Shown here: one piece after another, positions 6,077 through 6,631 of the stretch
How positions within the stretch are numbered: the first letter of the stretch is position 1
Layout of the letters: each line of letters begins with the position of its first letter
Origin: Anaerolineae bacterium
GTDB taxonomy: Bacteria; Chloroflexota; Anaerolineae; Anaerolineales; Villigracilaceae
Reading direction: 5' to 3'
Length of the DNA: 6,631 nucleotides
NCBI GenBank assembly: GCA_017303735.1
Contig: JAFLCF010000225.1
Location: forward strand, 1-6,631
Translations under genes and position numbers: made by a program
The notes under the pieces: generated by a model
The model's database searches: none
The model's input: the letters and a program-made list of their open reading frames with translations, nothing else
What the model was told of the DNA's origin: nothing

Positions 6077-6103
6077 GTAGGGGCGGGGTCACCCCGCCCC
6101 TAC
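6077..6103. repeat. 27-bp perfect GC-rich palindrome between the KAS III and ATP-grasp genes
   Basis: GTAGGGGCGGGGT (6077-6089), one C at 6090, then ACCCCGCCCCTAC (6091-6103) form a perfect inverted repeat. It lies 8 bases after the KAS III stop and 11 before the ATP-grasp start. GTAGGGGCG...CGCCCCTAC elements are common interspersed repeats in bacteria of this type. The following bases (GAATAATAT) are not a T-run, so a simple intrinsic terminator is unlikely, although a very stable hairpin here could protect the upstream mRNA or cause pausing. Confidence 0.8.
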
Positions 6104-6114
6104 GAATAATATCG

Positions 6115-6631
6115 ATGACAAATATTTTATTAACCGGCGGGCGCGCGCCCGTAACGCTTGACCTTGCCCGTGCTTTTCATCGCGTGGGGCATACGGTCTT
6201 TATGGCTGAGTCGTTGCGCGGGCATTTGAGCGAACCTTCAGAGGCGGTGAAGGCAAATTTTGTGGTGCCCGCTCCCCGGTCTGAACCCGAGGCGTTTGTA
6301 GCGGCGTTGAAGCATATCATCGAAGAGAATCAGGTCGAGTTGTTGATTCCGACCTGTGAGGAAGTTTTCCACATCGCAAAGGGGTTGAGCGAGATACCAT
6401 GCCGGGTGTTTACCGAGCCGCTTGAGACATTGGATCGGTTTCATAACAAGTGGAAGTTTGTGCTGGCTGCGGGGGAATGTGACCTGCGGGCGCCTGAGTC
6501 GATTTTGATCACGCGGCGGGATGATCTGCTGCTGGCGTTTGCACAGTGGCGCAGACTGGTGTTGAAGCCGGTCTATTCACGCTTCGCTGCGCGGACCTTG
6601 ATCTTGCCCTCGTTAAATGAGGCGTTTGCCA
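6115..6631 (+). CDS. ATP-grasp domain protein, N-terminal 172 codons (cut by window edge)
   Basis: Open from ATG 6115 to the window end. It begins TNILLTGGRAPVTLDLARAF, a nucleotide-fold start typical of the pre-ATP-grasp domain of carbamoyl-phosphate-synthase-like ligases. It continues with LLIPTCEEVFHIAKGL (about 77-92) and the segment DRFHNKWKFVLAAGE (about 108-122), where such enzymes bind. LVLKPVYSRFA follows, with Lys151 as the expected ATP-binding lysine. ATP-grasp ligases join a carboxylate to an amine or thiol through an acyl phosphate. Next to fatty-acid-like enzymes it could attach an amino acid or similar amine to the product, which is inference. The rest of the catalytic domain lies beyond the window. 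There is no clear Shine-Dalgarno site; the palindrome at 6077-6103 lies just upstream. Confidence 0.8.
   Translation, partial: MTNILLTGGRAPVTLDLARAFHRVGHTVFMAESLRGHLSEPSEAVKANFVVPAPRSEPEAFVAALKHIIEENQVELLIPTCEEVFHIAKGLSEIPCRVFTEPLETLDRFHNKWKFVLAAGECDLRAPESILITRRDDLLLAFAQWRRLVLKPVYSRFAARTLILPSLNEAFA

Noticed and set aside
5754..6092. 112-codon open frame on the minus strand
   Set aside because: It is a shadow of the G-biased KAS III gene; its His/Gln-rich translation has no recognisable domain.
6077..6103. Palindrome as a Rho-independent terminator
   Set aside because: The downstream sequence is GAATAATAT with no T-run; it is better described as an interspersed repeat.

Overview
The window carries five complete genes and one truncated gene, all on the + strand, plus a possible divergent gene fragment at the left edge. 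The set looks like a compact lipid or beta-lactone type biosynthetic locus related to the bacterial long-chain olefin (ole) pathway. In order, the genes are: an OleC-like adenylating enzyme (169-1776); an OleD-like NAD(P)-dependent reductase whose start overlaps the OleC stop by 4 bases (1773-2777); a metallo-beta-lactamase-fold hydrolase (2863-3711); a GNAT/FemAB-like acyltransferase candidate (3833-4969); a KAS III/OleA-like condensing enzyme (5073-6068); and the first 172 codons of an ATP-grasp ligase (6115 to the window edge).

In the characterised ole pathway, OleA condenses two acyl chains to a beta-keto acid, OleD reduces it to the beta-hydroxy acid, OleC closes it to a beta-lactone with ATP, and OleB (an alpha/beta hydrolase) decarboxylates the lactone to the alkene. 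Candidates for A, C and D are present here. No OleB is visible, either as a separate gene or fused to OleC. Three genes that are not part of the classical pathway sit where OleB might be expected: the metallo-hydrolase, the acyltransferase-like gene and the ATP-grasp ligase. The condensing enzyme also seems to lack the glutamate that marks true OleA. My inference is that the locus makes a modified product (a retained, opened or amidated beta-lactone or beta-hydroxy acid) rather than a plain alkene. This is a hypothesis from gene content only.

Nearly every gene boundary downstream of the oleC-oleD pair carries a different short palindromic or interspersed repeat: a 93-bp GTCATTGCGAGG-type element (2758-2850), four CCCGAAGGG mini-hairpins (3685-3825), a GACCGCA-type imperfect inverted repeat (4974-5037) and a 27-bp perfect palindrome (6077-6103). 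Similar short-repeat sequence also lies in frame inside two genes (571-639 in the oleC-like gene, 4241-4270 in the acyltransferase-like gene), and repeats form the C-terminal codons of two others. The medium GC content, this repeat style and the gene families fit a Chloroflexota (Anaerolineae-like) genome, but there is no marker gene, so the assignment is tentative.
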